Source of the DNA: Patescibacteria group bacterium
Lineage (GTDB): Bacteria; Patescibacteriota; Patescibacteriia; JACQRZ01
Length of the DNA stretch: 39,060 nt
Assembly (NCBI GenBank): GCA_038065255.1
Contig: JBBTRI010000018.1
Location: 1 to 39,060, forward strand
Direction of reading: 5' to 3'
Positions within the stretch are counted from its first letter, which is position 1. Every line of letters begins with the position of its first letter. The translations under genes were made by a program, and so were the position numbers. Shown one piece after another: positions 1-7,527 of this stretch. The notes below the pieces were generated by a model. It did not search any database and had not been told where the DNA came from. It saw only the letters and a program-made list of their open reading frames with translations.

Positions 1-14
1 CCGATCTCCTCCCT

Positions 15-50
15 ACGATGCGGGGGTTCGCCCGCTTACCAACTCACAGA
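15..50. other. Unassigned GC-rich hairpins at window edge
   Basis: Two small inverted repeats sit at the left edge: GCGGG-ggttcg-CCCGC (20-35) and AACTC-aca-GAGTT (40-52). They could be the end of a structured RNA or a terminator of an upstream gene cut off by the window. The TTCG-containing loop recalls a tRNA T-arm, but it lacks the conserved A58 and the 7-base loop, so I do not call a tRNA. Confidence 0.2.
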
Positions 51-108
51 GTTTCTTCGATAATAAAAAAATTTATATTTTATGCAAAATAGCGCTGGAT
101 GAAAACTC

Positions 109-1107
109 ATGAACACTCAAATCATTGAATTGGTACAAATAAATGGTATAGAGGGTCTTTCGGGTATTCCAACAATGATCGAGACGGTAGTTTCGCGCGT
201 TTTCTTTTTTGATACAGACGACACTGTTCTGAAGTTTTATAAGCGTGACAATACATGGTGGAATACAGAGATGCAGAATATTTCTGGCGGCCCGTCACGC
301 ATCAACTTTATTCGAGGAGAGTTTGATTTTAATCATTTTTTAAATCCCCCAACATACATCGCGTTAAAAATTGCAGAAGTACGCAATGGCAAAGTTTTTT
401 TACAAAATCCAAAAGATAGTGACGACGAGCTTGTTATTGTGATGCGCAAAGAAGATGTTTCAAAAACACTTACACATGTACTTGCGGGCACTCCTCTGTC
501 TGAGGATGAGTATATGATCATAGGGCGATCATTTGCTTCCATAAAGCTTAAGCTACCCCGGCATTTTTTGCCGCAAACGGATAAAAATTGGTATGAACTC
601 ATGATTGTCCGGGCACAAGATCTGTCTGAGTGGGTGCGAAGTGAAAATAATTTTCCACCAGAACTTGCAGGGCAAGGATTGGCGTTGTTTGAAAAGATGC
701 TGCATGAGAATAAGGCACATTTTGAAACGATACAATACGACAGCCTTAACGTGTGCATTGATTGCAATTCTGAAAATGTACTCTATTCCAATGGCGAGCT
801 GCGCTTTCTGGATGCCTATCCGCCGAAAGAAGAATGGCGTATTGGAACTTTTGATGTTGATATTTATCGCATGGGAAGTGACATCGCTGCATTTGCCGGA
901 AACGATGCATACAAAGCATATCAAGATGGCGTCAATGAAGTAGCGAGGAATCACCTTGATCCAGAATTAGAAAATTTTTATCTTCTCTATAGTGCTCTTA
1001 TCATGGCGCCCTATTTGGTCATGCGGAGTAAGAACGACCAATCCTTCCAACTGAAAGCAGAAGAATACACAACATATTTAAGAGGATTGTTGGCGAGTAT
1101 AGCGTGA
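109..1107 (+). CDS. APH-like (aminoglycoside/choline kinase fold) phosphotransferase family protein
   Basis: The protein is 332 aa and predicted soluble. Residues about 215-240 read D-x-N-S-E-N-V-L followed by F-L-D-A-Y. This matches the catalytic loop (D....N) and metal-binding Asp of the aminoglycoside/choline phosphotransferase superfamily, although the usual HGDxxxxN is here CIDCNSEN. The C-terminal half, rich in Y, F and L, fits the helical lobe of that fold. The substrate cannot be deduced. The start has only a weak GGA 12 bases upstream. A T-tailed hairpin follows the stop. Similarity was judged by eye on one motif, so function beyond 'kinase-fold' is inference; a protein-kinase-like or pseudokinase role is possible. 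Confidence 0.6.
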   Translation: MNTQIIELVQINGIEGLSGIPTMIETVVSRVFFFDTDDTVLKFYKRDNTWWNTEMQNISGGPSRINFIRGEFDFNHFLNPPTYIALKIAEVRNGKVFLQNPKDSDDELVIVMRKEDVSKTLTHVLAGTPLSEDEYMIIGRSFASIKLKLPRHFLPQTDKNWYELMIVRAQDLSEWVRSENNFPPELAGQGLALFEKMLHENKAHFETIQYDSLNVCIDCNSENVLYSNGELRFLDAYPPKEEWRIGTFDVDIYRMGSDIAAFAGNDAYKAYQDGVNEVARNHLDPELENFYLLYSALIMAPYLVMRSKNDQSFQLKAEEYTTYLRGLLASIA

Positions 1108-1116
1108 TACGGGTCG

Positions 1117-1138
1117 CGTACCGCACGCGGTTTTTTTA
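1117..1138 (+). terminator. Probable intrinsic terminator of the kinase-fold gene
   Basis: ACCGC-ac-GCGGT (1124-1135) is followed by seven T residues, ten bases after the stop of the upstream gene. The stem is short, so strength is uncertain. Confidence 0.5.
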
Positions 1139-1144
1139 ATCTCA

Positions 1145-1181
1145 GCAAATAAAAACCGACTGAGTGTGTTTTCAAGTCGGT
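1145..1181 (-). terminator. Intrinsic terminator of the 1172-1627 minus-strand gene
   Basis: A perfect 7-bp inverted repeat, ACCGACT (1155-1161) and AGTCGGT (1175-1181), is followed on the minus strand by TTTTTATTT. It overlaps the stop codon of the minus-strand gene at 1172. A terminator placed exactly here supports that gene being real. Confidence 0.6.
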
Positions 1182-1627
1182 ATGAGTATGGGGTTGCGAA
1201 TGAGCCGCTTGTATTTTATGCGGCGTACGTGTTTCTGTGGATCGACACACTGCAGGGTTTGCGCACTGCGCCACACTTCTTGAAGAGCTCGGTTCAACGT
1301 GCTGGTATAGAATTCTGCAACTCCTCGAAATGGAGAATGTTCGGATGCTCCTTGGGTTCGTGCGACAAGGAGAGTCCTGAAATGCTCGTGACATGATTGC
1401 GGAATGCAGGTGTCAATAAATATAGACCATTCGGTGGGAAGCAGTATTCGCGCAAGGTAGTCTACGTGATCTTCAAAAAACCATCGTTCTACTTCGGGAC
1501 ACTGATCACATTGCGACAAGTGGGAGAGGTAGTGAGTCCACGTGCGGACAGCATGGCGTAGAATGGGAGAACTCAAGGAGAGATGTAGACGAATTTTTAA
1601 TCGCCGACACCGTTGAATGAACGACAT
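1172..1627 (-). CDS. Hypothetical protein, 151 aa, divergent partner of the wHTH-ATPase-STAS gene
   Basis: I do not recognise this family. The 151-aa product is basic and rich in His, Cys, Trp and Arg. It has a CxxC pair near residue 40 (C-D-Q-C) and further cysteines at about 74, 79 and 127; no membrane segment or signal peptide is evident. Three things argue that it is a gene rather than a shadow. A strong minus-strand promoter (TTGACA, 17 bp, CATAGT) ends about seven bases before the ATG, as expected for a leaderless transcript. A T-tailed hairpin lies at its stop codon. No overlapping gene competes for the space. It shares its control region with the regulator at 1722, so the two may act together. 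The cysteine pairs could bind a metal, but that is speculation. Confidence 0.55.
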   Translation of the reverse strand: MSFIQRCRRLKIRLHLSLSSPILRHAVRTWTHYLSHLSQCDQCPEVERWFFEDHVDYLARILLPTEWSIFIDTCIPQSCHEHFRTLLVARTQGASEHSPFRGVAEFYTSTLNRALQEVWRSAQTLQCVDPQKHVRRIKYKRLIRNPILIPT

Positions 1628-1634
1628 AGAGACA

Positions 1635-1663
1635 ACTATGAATCAGGTCGCCCCATTTGTCAA
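1635..1663 (-). promoter_or_regulatory. Minus-strand promoter (leaderless) for the 151-aa gene
   Basis: On the minus strand, -35 TTGACA (1663-1658) is separated by exactly 17 bp from -10 CATAGT (1640-1635). The predicted start of transcription coincides with the ATG at 1627. Confidence 0.6.
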
Positions 1664-1719
1664 CAGCACATGCTTGTTGACAACTTTTAAATTTCCATAT
1701 ATAGTAAAGTTGTTAACAA
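1658..1719. promoter_or_regulatory. Repeated palindromic operator TGTYRACA between divergent promoters
   Basis: Three copies of an 8-bp palindrome-like element occur: TGTCAACA (1658-1665), TGTTGACA (1675-1682) and TGTTAACA (1711-1718). The last two sit in a larger inverted repeat, TTGTTGACAACTTT (1674-1687) against AAAGTTGTTAACAA (1706-1719), 13 of 14 matching, which brackets the plus promoter. The first two include the -35 hexamers of the minus and plus promoters. The layout fits autorepression by the adjacent winged-helix protein, which is inference. Confidence 0.6.
1677..1705 (+). promoter_or_regulatory. Plus-strand promoter of the wHTH-ATPase-STAS gene
   Basis: TTGACA (1677-1682), a 17-bp spacer and TATAGT (1700-1705) form a near-consensus sigma-70 promoter. 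The predicted start near 1712 leaves only about ten bases before the ATG at 1722 and no Shine-Dalgarno sequence. Confidence 0.7.
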
Positions 1720-1721
1720 TT

Positions 1722-2756
1722 ATGGATCTAAAAGAACACATTTTTGATGTAATTTCCAAAAAGAGAACGGTTTCGAACGCTGAACTTTCTCGTCAAACGG
1801 GGTTTTCTCGCGTTTATATACACCGTTTTCTTAAGGCTCTATGTGAAGAGGGCCGCATAGTGCTTGTTGGTAGGGCAAATAAGGCGCGCTATGTTCTTGC
1901 AACAAAAAAGGCAGTACTTTCTGAAAAAAGTGGCACTCTTTCATTTCGGAGGGCGTATCGTATTGCGGGATTGACCGAAGATGCAGTGCTTGCAGATATT
2001 AAACACGAGACCGGAATCTATCAGAACATGGCACAATCCGTAGCGCGCATTGCGGATTTCGCATTTACGAAAATGTTGAATAACGCTCTAGAGCATTCGC
2101 ATTCAAAAACAGTCGACGTGTATATGATGCGGGATGCAGCTACGCTTCGGTTTGATATTCGGGATCGCGGCATTGGAATTTATCGAAATCTCATGCAGAC
2201 CCATCATTTTGATGGAGAGCTTGATGCAATTCACCAGTTACTTAAAGGCAAAGTTACTACAGCCCCCCGCGCTCATACGGGGGAAGGTATCTTTTTTACT
2301 TCAAAACTGGCAGATGTTCTTGTTATCGAAAGCGGCACTACAAAACTGACCTTTCACACACTGCTCGACGATATTTTTATAACAAAAATTAAGACAAAAC
2401 AGGGAACTCGTGTGAGTTTTTCTCTTTCACTGCACTCAAAAAGAATGATTGAAAAAGTGTTTCACGCATATACCGATTCATCATACCATTTTTCCAAGAC
2501 GAATGTTCGCATTAAACTCTACGCGCTTGGAGTAGACTATATTTCACGCTCGCAAGCCCGTCGGCTTCTTGTTGGGCTGGAAAAATTTCAAGAAATCATT
2601 CTTGATTTTAAAGATGTACAATCAATTGGCCAGGCATTTGCAGATGAAATCTTTCGCGTATGGCAGAGAAGACATTCTGCCATACGACTGACGTGGGTTC
2701 ATGCGGAAGAAGCCGTTAAATTTATGATTAAGCGTGCATTGCACGAGGCTGAATAA
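1722..2756 (+). CDS. Winged-helix / GHKL ATPase / STAS-like (DUF4325) fusion regulator
   Basis: This is a 344-aa protein with three parts. Residues 1-62 form a winged helix (helix-turn-helix around 18-40, 'SNAELSRQTGFSRVYIHRFL', then a basic wing). Residues about 95-235 are a histidine-kinase-type ATPase without a phospho-acceptor histidine: N box MLNNALEHS (118-126), G1 box DRGIGI (148-153) and G2 box HTGEGIFF (185-192). Residues about 262-335 match the STAS-like DUF4325 domain (SRSQARRLL, ILDFKDVQSIGQAFADEIFR). The combination resembles an anti-sigma kinase and its STAS antagonist fused onto a DNA-binding domain. I chose the ATG at 1722 rather than the in-frame ATG at 1617, because a strong promoter and palindromes lie between them. 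It is probably co-transcribed with the HD gene five bases downstream. Targets are unknown. Confidence 0.8.
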   Translation: MDLKEHIFDVISKKRTVSNAELSRQTGFSRVYIHRFLKALCEEGRIVLVGRANKARYVLATKKAVLSEKSGTLSFRRAYRIAGLTEDAVLADIKHETGIYQNMAQSVARIADFAFTKMLNNALEHSHSKTVDVYMMRDAATLRFDIRDRGIGIYRNLMQTHHFDGELDAIHQLLKGKVTTAPRAHTGEGIFFTSKLADVLVIESGTTKLTFHTLLDDIFITKIKTKQGTRVSFSLSLHSKRMIEKVFHAYTDSSYHFSKTNVRIKLYALGVDYISRSQARRLLVGLEKFQEIILDFKDVQSIGQAFADEIFRVWQRRHSAIRLTWVHAEEAVKFMIKRALHEAE

Positions 2757-2761
2757 TTGGT

Positions 2762-3391
2762 ATGAAAAAAACTCCAAAAATCACAAAAACAACGGTAGAA
2801 AAAACACTTGCGCTTGGAAAACTCATTTTTGCTTTTGGCAGAATCCAGCGCGCAGCAACTCACGAAGACGGAGTGAGGCACGAAACCGACACCGATCACA
2901 CCGTGATGCTAGGTATTGTCGCATGTGCATTTGCAGATGTGTTTGAGCCCCATCTTGATCGTGGTAAGATTGCGCAATTTGCGCTTATACACGATCTTGT
3001 AGAAGTGTACTGCGGCGACACTAAAACGATTGTGATCAATCATGAAGAGTTGAGCAAAAAAGCGGAACGGGAGCACCAAGCGCATGAACGCATAAAAAAA
3101 GAATTCGGCGCAGTCTATCCATGGATTCACCAGACAATTGAAGAATACGAATCTCTTGCGACACCCGAAGCGCGCTTTGTTAAAACACTCGACAAAGCCA
3201 TGCCCGCCATATCGTATGCACTTACGAACGGTGCGGGCTTGCGCAAGCTTGGCATTACGCGCAAACAGCTTCTCAAATCAGATTCGGATCAAGAAAAGCG
3301 TCTGCGCGGCACATACGCGCATGACCAAAAGAATGCCCTGGCACTTCGCCGACTGCTGATAGGGATTTATTCAAAAAAATACGCTCATTAA
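2762..3391 (+). CDS. HD-domain phosphohydrolase, YfbR/5'-nucleotidase-like
   Basis: This 209-aa soluble protein has HD-superfamily metal-binding motifs: E-T-D-T-D-H (about 41-46) and L-I-H-D-L-V-E-V-Y-C-G-D (about 75-86), with a later Asp in VKTLDKAMP (about 143-151). This pattern belongs to the HD_3 / YfbR-like group, which hydrolyses deoxynucleoside monophosphates or related phosphoesters with divalent metal. The exact substrate cannot be read from the sequence. It follows the wHTH-ATPase-STAS gene by five bases and is likely in its operon. Its stop codon overlaps that of the convergent TrmB-like gene by three bases. Confidence 0.75.
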   Translation: MKKTPKITKTTVEKTLALGKLIFAFGRIQRAATHEDGVRHETDTDHTVMLGIVACAFADVFEPHLDRGKIAQFALIHDLVEVYCGDTKTIVINHEELSKKAEREHQAHERIKKEFGAVYPWIHQTIEEYESLATPEARFVKTLDKAMPAISYALTNGAGLRKLGITRKQLLKSDSDQEKRLRGTYAHDQKNALALRRLLIGIYSKKYAH

Positions 3392-4131
3392 TTTATATTT
3401 TTTTCTTCCGGGAGCATATCCCAGAGTATCTGAAATAGCACTTTAAACATACCGACCATTGCCGGTATACCAATAATAACTGCAAGAGAACGAAGCTCGG
3501 TACTAATAATAAGAACTTTATTATCAAAAATATCAATAACACCATCAAACGCATAGCCCGGAGGAAGATACTTCCATGTCCTTAAAAGTTTTGAATCTTT
3601 TGGATTGATACCGACCGAACGAGTATCAAGAAGTAGTCTAGTTGTTATTGTGTTTCGAGCTCGATCCTTTCGAAATTGCACAAAAAATTCCGGATCCAGA
3701 GCCTCCCAATTCTGACTATTGCCAATAATACTATAAGATTTGCGCTTATACTCTTCTAACATATCACGGTAAAAATTTTTTAATTCTGCCACCGTTGCAA
3801 TTGGGTGCACTCCTTCGATTTCTTCTTGTCGAACCCCGTTCTTAACAAGCTCAGGGATTATTTTCATGAAAGATTGAAGACGATTTTCATAACGGTTTGC
3901 CACTCGCTCAGGTCTTTCGGCGTAAAAAAATTGGCAGTCATTTTTGTAATATCCACCAACAAACCCCTTTTCTTTTAAGTTTTGGAGAATGGAGTAGGTA
4001 GTTGTCCTCTTAATGCCTGTTTGTTTGGCAACCATACTTGCTGGAGATGCACCAATACCCAGTAAAACCTTATAGATATCGACTTCTGCATCATTAAGCC
4101 CCATTTCTCGTAACGACCCAAGGATTGACAT
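3388..4131 (-). CDS. TrmB-family transcriptional regulator (copy 1)
   Basis: The 247-aa product starts with a TrmB-type winged helix (residues about 1-75: LREMGLNDAEVDIYKVLL, then KRTTTYSILQNLKEKGFV). A short linker helix and a C-terminal effector-like domain with 'YSIIGNSQNWEALDPEFF' follow. TrmB regulators usually sense small metabolites such as sugars. This one is transcribed away from an operon ending in a LivK-like binding protein, so its ligand may be what that protein binds (inference). It is a diverged paralogue of the regulator at 8851; both end in a similar 'LFQILWDML' / 'IIVSILWDAI' segment. The 3' end overlaps the HD gene stop codon. Confidence 0.8.
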   Translation of the reverse strand: MSILGSLREMGLNDAEVDIYKVLLGIGASPASMVAKQTGIKRTTTYSILQNLKEKGFVGGYYKNDCQFFYAERPERVANRYENRLQSFMKIIPELVKNGVRQEEIEGVHPIATVAELKNFYRDMLEEYKRKSYSIIGNSQNWEALDPEFFVQFRKDRARNTITTRLLLDTRSVGINPKDSKLLRTWKYLPPGYAFDGVIDIFDNKVLIISTELRSLAVIIGIPAMVGMFKVLFQILWDMLPEEKNIN

Positions 4132-4166
4132 ATGTTGACGATAATATTCGACAGATAATAAGTAAT

Positions 4167-4195
4167 ATATTTATTATACTATATTTATAATATAA
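4167..4195 (-). promoter_or_regulatory. Promoter of TrmB-like regulator 1
   Basis: The minus strand carries TTGATA, 17 bp, TATAAT within an extremely AT-rich stretch, about 40 bases before the ATG at 4131. Spacing is ideal. The surrounding A/T-rich palindromes make the exact placement less certain. Confidence 0.5.
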
Positions 4196-4206
4196 TATCA
4201 ATTTTA

Positions 4207-4291
4207 TACTGGCATTAATCTTTGTCATTACAGTCTCTATCAGGCATACTGGAGCTGTAATAAACATTGTATGACTAATGTAATGCCAGTA
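4207..4291. promoter_or_regulatory. Promoter of the methyltransferase operon inside an 11-bp inverted repeat
   Basis: TACTGGCATTA (4207-4217) and TAATGCCAGTA (4281-4291) are perfect reverse complements. Between them lie TTGTCA (4222-4227) and CATACT (4245-4250) with a 17-bp spacer, a moderate plus-strand promoter. A third related half-site, GGCATAC, is at 4244-4250. The same GGCATTA/TAATGCC core brackets the transcription start of the second binding-protein gene near 8693-8722. Binding by the adjacent TrmB-like protein is inferred. Confidence 0.5.
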
Positions 4292-4969
4292 CAATTAAAC
4301 TATTCAAGGTATACCGGCAAAAAATACGATCAAGATATCGTTAACGCCATTCCATTTCATAAGGAAATTCATAATGAAATTGTTCGCTATGTAGCCTCTC
4401 ATTATGATCCAAAAATGACCTATCAGATCCTTGATTTGGGGGTGGGGACGGGAATTACAGCCGCAATTGTTCGCGATCTTCTTCCGTGCGCACACTTCGA
4501 TGTTATAGACTTTTCAGAACATATGCTTGAAGGTGCGAGAAAGCGGCTGGGATACAGTAATACAACCTTCATTAACGGAGATTATTCGACATTCCGATTT
4601 AGAAAAAAGTACGACATCATCATATCTGTCATTGGCATTCATCATCAGCAGGGAACCGGAAAGAAGAAGTTGTTTAAAAAAATCTATTCACTACTAAAGT
4701 CAGACGGTGTATTTCTGTTTGGGGATCTTATGACAAGCAGAAATCCGAGAGTTGCCGCACTGAATCATGTCCTTCACTACCATCATCTCGTAGAAAATGC
4801 AGTAAACAGAAAAACACTTAGTGAATGGGCGCATCACCATATGTTTTTGAATAACCTTTCACCAATCGAAGATCAAGAAGAATGGCTGCATACTGTTGGA
4901 TTTGCCGTGCAGCGACTGTTGAGCCAATGGAATACAGCACTCTTGATTTGTAAAAAAAGAAACCACTAA
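4271..4969 (+). CDS. Class I SAM-dependent methyltransferase
   Basis: The 232-aa soluble protein has motif I ILDLGVGTG (about 53-61), an acidic motif II (FDVIDFSEHML), motif III-like INGDYSTFRF and motif IV KYDIIISVIGIHH followed by LLKSDGVFLFGD. This is a canonical Rossmann methyltransferase of the UbiE/Methyltransf_25 type. The substrate is unknown. It is the first gene of an operon with a class V aminotransferase and a LivK-like binding protein (gaps of 10 bases and a 4-base overlap), so it may modify an amino-acid-derived or sulfur compound; that is inference. An in-frame ATG at 4283 is an alternative start, and neither ATG has a clear ribosome-binding site. Confidence 0.8.
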   Translation: MTNVMPVQLNYSRYTGKKYDQDIVNAIPFHKEIHNEIVRYVASHYDPKMTYQILDLGVGTGITAAIVRDLLPCAHFDVIDFSEHMLEGARKRLGYSNTTFINGDYSTFRFRKKYDIIISVIGIHHQQGTGKKKLFKKIYSLLKSDGVFLFGDLMTSRNPRVAALNHVLHYHHLVENAVNRKTLSEWAHHHMFLNNLSPIEDQEEWLHTVGFAVQRLLSQWNTALLICKKRNH

Positions 4970-4979
4970 ATTCACTCAT

Positions 4980-6344
4980 ATGAATAATAAAAAACCCCTC
5001 CGCACTGCATCAATTGTAGGTGATACGCGCACCGTACGTCTTGCATCTGGAAAGAATGCGCGAATAACGATGCTGAATAATGCCGCAACAACACCCCCTT
5101 TCAAAACAACACTAAAAGCAGTCAACTCATTTTCAGAAATGTATGGCACGTTTCATCGAGGTGCTGGGCCCAGAGCTTCAGCGACGTATACAGAAGCGCG
5201 TGATGCGATTAAAACAATCAAAGAATTTATCGGATTGCCAAAAGGAAGCGAGATAGTATTCACTCAAAACACGAGTAATGCAATCAATCTCTTGGTGCGT
5301 TTATTGCAATTGACGAAAAAAGACATCATTTTGACTTCAGAGCTTGAGCATACGTCAAACAATCTCCCGTGGTTATACAATAGCCACGCTCGTATTGTTC
5401 GAGCACGCGCAGAAAATAATGGTAAACTCAACTACAATGATCTTGAACAGAAAGCAAAAAAATACAAGGGAAGAATACGAGTTGTTGCGTTGACCGGCGC
5501 ATCAAATATGACCGGTTATGTCCCTGATATACCGCGTCTTTCAAGGATTGCACACAGTGTGAACGCGCTTTTATGCATCGATGCTGCCCAACTTGCTCCC
5601 CATAAACAAATTTCAATGTCGCAGCAAGGGATTGATATTCTGGCTTTTTCAGCTCATAAGATCTATGCCCCGTTTGGACTTGGCGTACTTGCACTTCCCA
5701 GAAGCATACTCGATCAAATCCCAGTTGATGCTGGAGGCGGATCGATTGATATGATCAGTACCACATCTGTTGTATGGGCACCGACTTCACTTCGTCATCA
5801 AACAGGAACATGGAATGTTATGGGTATTGTTGCTGCAGCAGCGAGTTGTCGCACGCTTATGGACATTGGGTGGGATGTGATTGAAAGCCATGAACATAAG
5901 CTTATTGCACATGCATCACGGCGACTTCCTGAAGTACAAGGACTTGTCACTCCAATACCGCTTGATATGTTCGTGAAAGAGCGTCGTGTTGGAATATTGG
6001 TGTTTAATCTTCCCGGCTACCATCATGCACTTCTCTCAGCAATTCTTGAACATGAATACGGAATAGAAACACGTGCCGGAACCATCTGTAATCATATGCT
6101 TGTTCGGCGATGGATGAATGTTTCTAATAAAGAACAAAGGAGTATTGAGAGAAAAATTTCTTCCGGCAATCGCCTTGCATCTTATGGCATTGTACGAGCA
6201 AGTATCGGTATACATAATACAAAAAAAGATATAGATATACTTGTTGAGGCGCTTAAGGAAATACAAAAAAACGGTCCTAAATACACCTATAGGCCGGTAC
6301 CCAAAGAAGAAATTTATTTACCCATTCATAATGTAAAGATATGA
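4980..6344 (+). CDS. Class V aminotransferase / cysteine desulfurase-like PLP enzyme
   Basis: At 454 aa the length is usual for fold-type I class V enzymes. Visible are the substrate-entry motif LNNAATTPP (32-40), the PLP-stacking His124 in ELEHTSN, the PLP-nitrogen Asp201 in LCIDAAQ, and the Schiff-base Lys227 in SAHK. Near the C-terminus, RAGTIC places Cys370 where SufS/NifS-type desulfurases have their catalytic cysteine, so sulfur mobilisation is possible. The overall sequence is not clearly SufS or IscS, and the window has no sufBCD or iscU. The gene overlaps the next one by ATGA, which suggests translational coupling. Confidence 0.75.
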   Translation: MNNKKPLRTASIVGDTRTVRLASGKNARITMLNNAATTPPFKTTLKAVNSFSEMYGTFHRGAGPRASATYTEARDAIKTIKEFIGLPKGSEIVFTQNTSNAINLLVRLLQLTKKDIILTSELEHTSNNLPWLYNSHARIVRARAENNGKLNYNDLEQKAKKYKGRIRVVALTGASNMTGYVPDIPRLSRIAHSVNALLCIDAAQLAPHKQISMSQQGIDILAFSAHKIYAPFGLGVLALPRSILDQIPVDAGGGSIDMISTTSVVWAPTSLRHQTGTWNVMGIVAAAASCRTLMDIGWDVIESHEHKLIAHASRRLPEVQGLVTPIPLDMFVKERRVGILVFNLPGYHHALLSAILEHEYGIETRAGTICNHMLVRRWMNVSNKEQRSIERKISSGNRLASYGIVRASIGIHNTKKDIDILVEALKEIQKNGPKYTYRPVPKEEIYLPIHNVKI

Positions 6345-7462
6345 AGAACAAAAGAATTGCTGCTGGCATAGCGATCATTATAATTATAGTTATCGGGGTA
6401 TGGATAGTTGCACAGAAGCGTGGAGAACAGAATCCAATCAGGATTGTTGCTCTTTTTCCGCTTACTGGCGGACTCGCTTCATATGGAGAGTCTGCACAAA
6501 ATGCAGCGCAGCTGGCTGTAGAGGATATCAATGCGCAAGGAGGTATCAATGGAAAGAAACTCGAAGTGTTATATCAGGATCATCAGTGTGATCCCAAAAC
6601 CGCACTTTCAATATTCAAACAATTTTCTTCAACAGTAAAAATATTTACGTCAGCGGCATGTAGTGGGACGGTGCTTTCCATCGCTCCTAATCTCGAAAAA
6701 GAACAAACGCTTTTACTGGGTACGATTGTAACAACACCAAAAATAACTGGGGTATCTCCGTATGTTTTTAGAAATTGGTCATCGGATGCTAAGGAAGCTA
6801 ACCTCCTTGCTAAACACATTCGAAAAGTAGGCTATACAGCCGTAGGTGTTCTTTATGAAGAAACTGATTATGCAAAGGGACTCAATCTATCGCTCCAAGA
6901 ATCACTGAAAGATTCCGGGGTACGCATGATACGTGAATCATTTGGGAGTAAAACAATAGATGTAAGGACTCAACTTTCAAAACTGAAAGATCAGAAAATC
7001 GATATATTTTTTGTGAGCCCCCAAACAACTACGAGCGCAGAAATGATATTAATTCAGATGGAACAAATTGGTTTTAAACCAAAACTTTTAATTAATGATA
7101 ATGTGCTCAAAGCAGCAGATCTTGTGAAAAAATATGCAAACATCCTTGAGGGAGCAGTTGGCGGAGATTATGTAATTCATCAACGAGAAGAATCCTTATT
7201 AACCCTGAGTCGTTATAAAGAAACATTTGGCAGTGAGTGTGCACAGACAAATATTTGTCTCGGCGTCTACGACGCAATCCATCTTCTTGCACAGGGAGTT
7301 GAAACAAATGGATATTCAGCTCAAGGAGTTCAGAAATATCTCCAAACTGTAAAGTATGATGGAGTAAGTGGAACTATTACCTTTGATGAAAAGAATGATC
7401 GAAAAGACTCGGAGTATTCACTCTTCACAGTACATAATGGCATGCGGGAAATTATCCAGTAG
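6341..7462 (+). CDS. LivK-like branched-chain amino acid type substrate-binding protein (copy 1)
   Basis: The 373-aa protein has an N-terminal hydrophobic anchor (about 5-25) with no lipobox or clear cleavage site. A type I periplasmic-binding fold of the Peripla_BP_6/LivK family follows: IRIVALFPLTGGLASYGE, then AAQLAVEDINAQGGINGKKLEV near residues 35-85. Such proteins deliver amino acids to LivHMGF ABC transporters or act as sensor domains. No permease or ATPase gene is in the window, so a membrane-anchored sensor role is possible. Cysteine pairs (QCDP, AACSG, SECAQTNIC) could form disulfides outside the cell. It ends at a shared bidirectional terminator. Confidence 0.8.
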   Translation: MKNKRIAAGIAIIIIIVIGVWIVAQKRGEQNPIRIVALFPLTGGLASYGESAQNAAQLAVEDINAQGGINGKKLEVLYQDHQCDPKTALSIFKQFSSTVKIFTSAACSGTVLSIAPNLEKEQTLLLGTIVTTPKITGVSPYVFRNWSSDAKEANLLAKHIRKVGYTAVGVLYEETDYAKGLNLSLQESLKDSGVRMIRESFGSKTIDVRTQLSKLKDQKIDIFFVSPQTTTSAEMILIQMEQIGFKPKLLINDNVLKAADLVKKYANILEGAVGGDYVIHQREESLLTLSRYKETFGSECAQTNICLGVYDAIHLLAQGVETNGYSAQGVQKYLQTVKYDGVSGTITFDEKNDRKDSEYSLFTVHNGMREIIQ

Positions 7463-7470
7463 AAAGTCAT

Positions 7471-7498
7471 AAAACCCCCTGATCGAACAAGGGGTTTT
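7471..7498. terminator. Bidirectional intrinsic terminator between convergent binding-protein genes
   Basis: AAAACCCC (7471-7478) and GGGGTTTT (7491-7498) are perfect reverse complements. A T-run follows the stem on either strand, between the two convergent LivK-like genes. Confidence 0.8.
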
Positions 7499-7527
7499 AC
7501 AGCACTGAATGGTAGAAGGCTTTATGA

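Noticed and set aside
1-52. Possible 3' end of a tRNA, tmRNA or RNase P RNA
   Set aside because: The GGTTCG loop lacks the conserved T-loop A and length, and no acceptor stem or CCA can be seen. The rest would lie outside the window.
1166-1396. 76-codon plus-strand reading frame
   Set aside because: It overlaps the better-supported minus-strand gene, has no promoter, and its sequence looks like a shadow.
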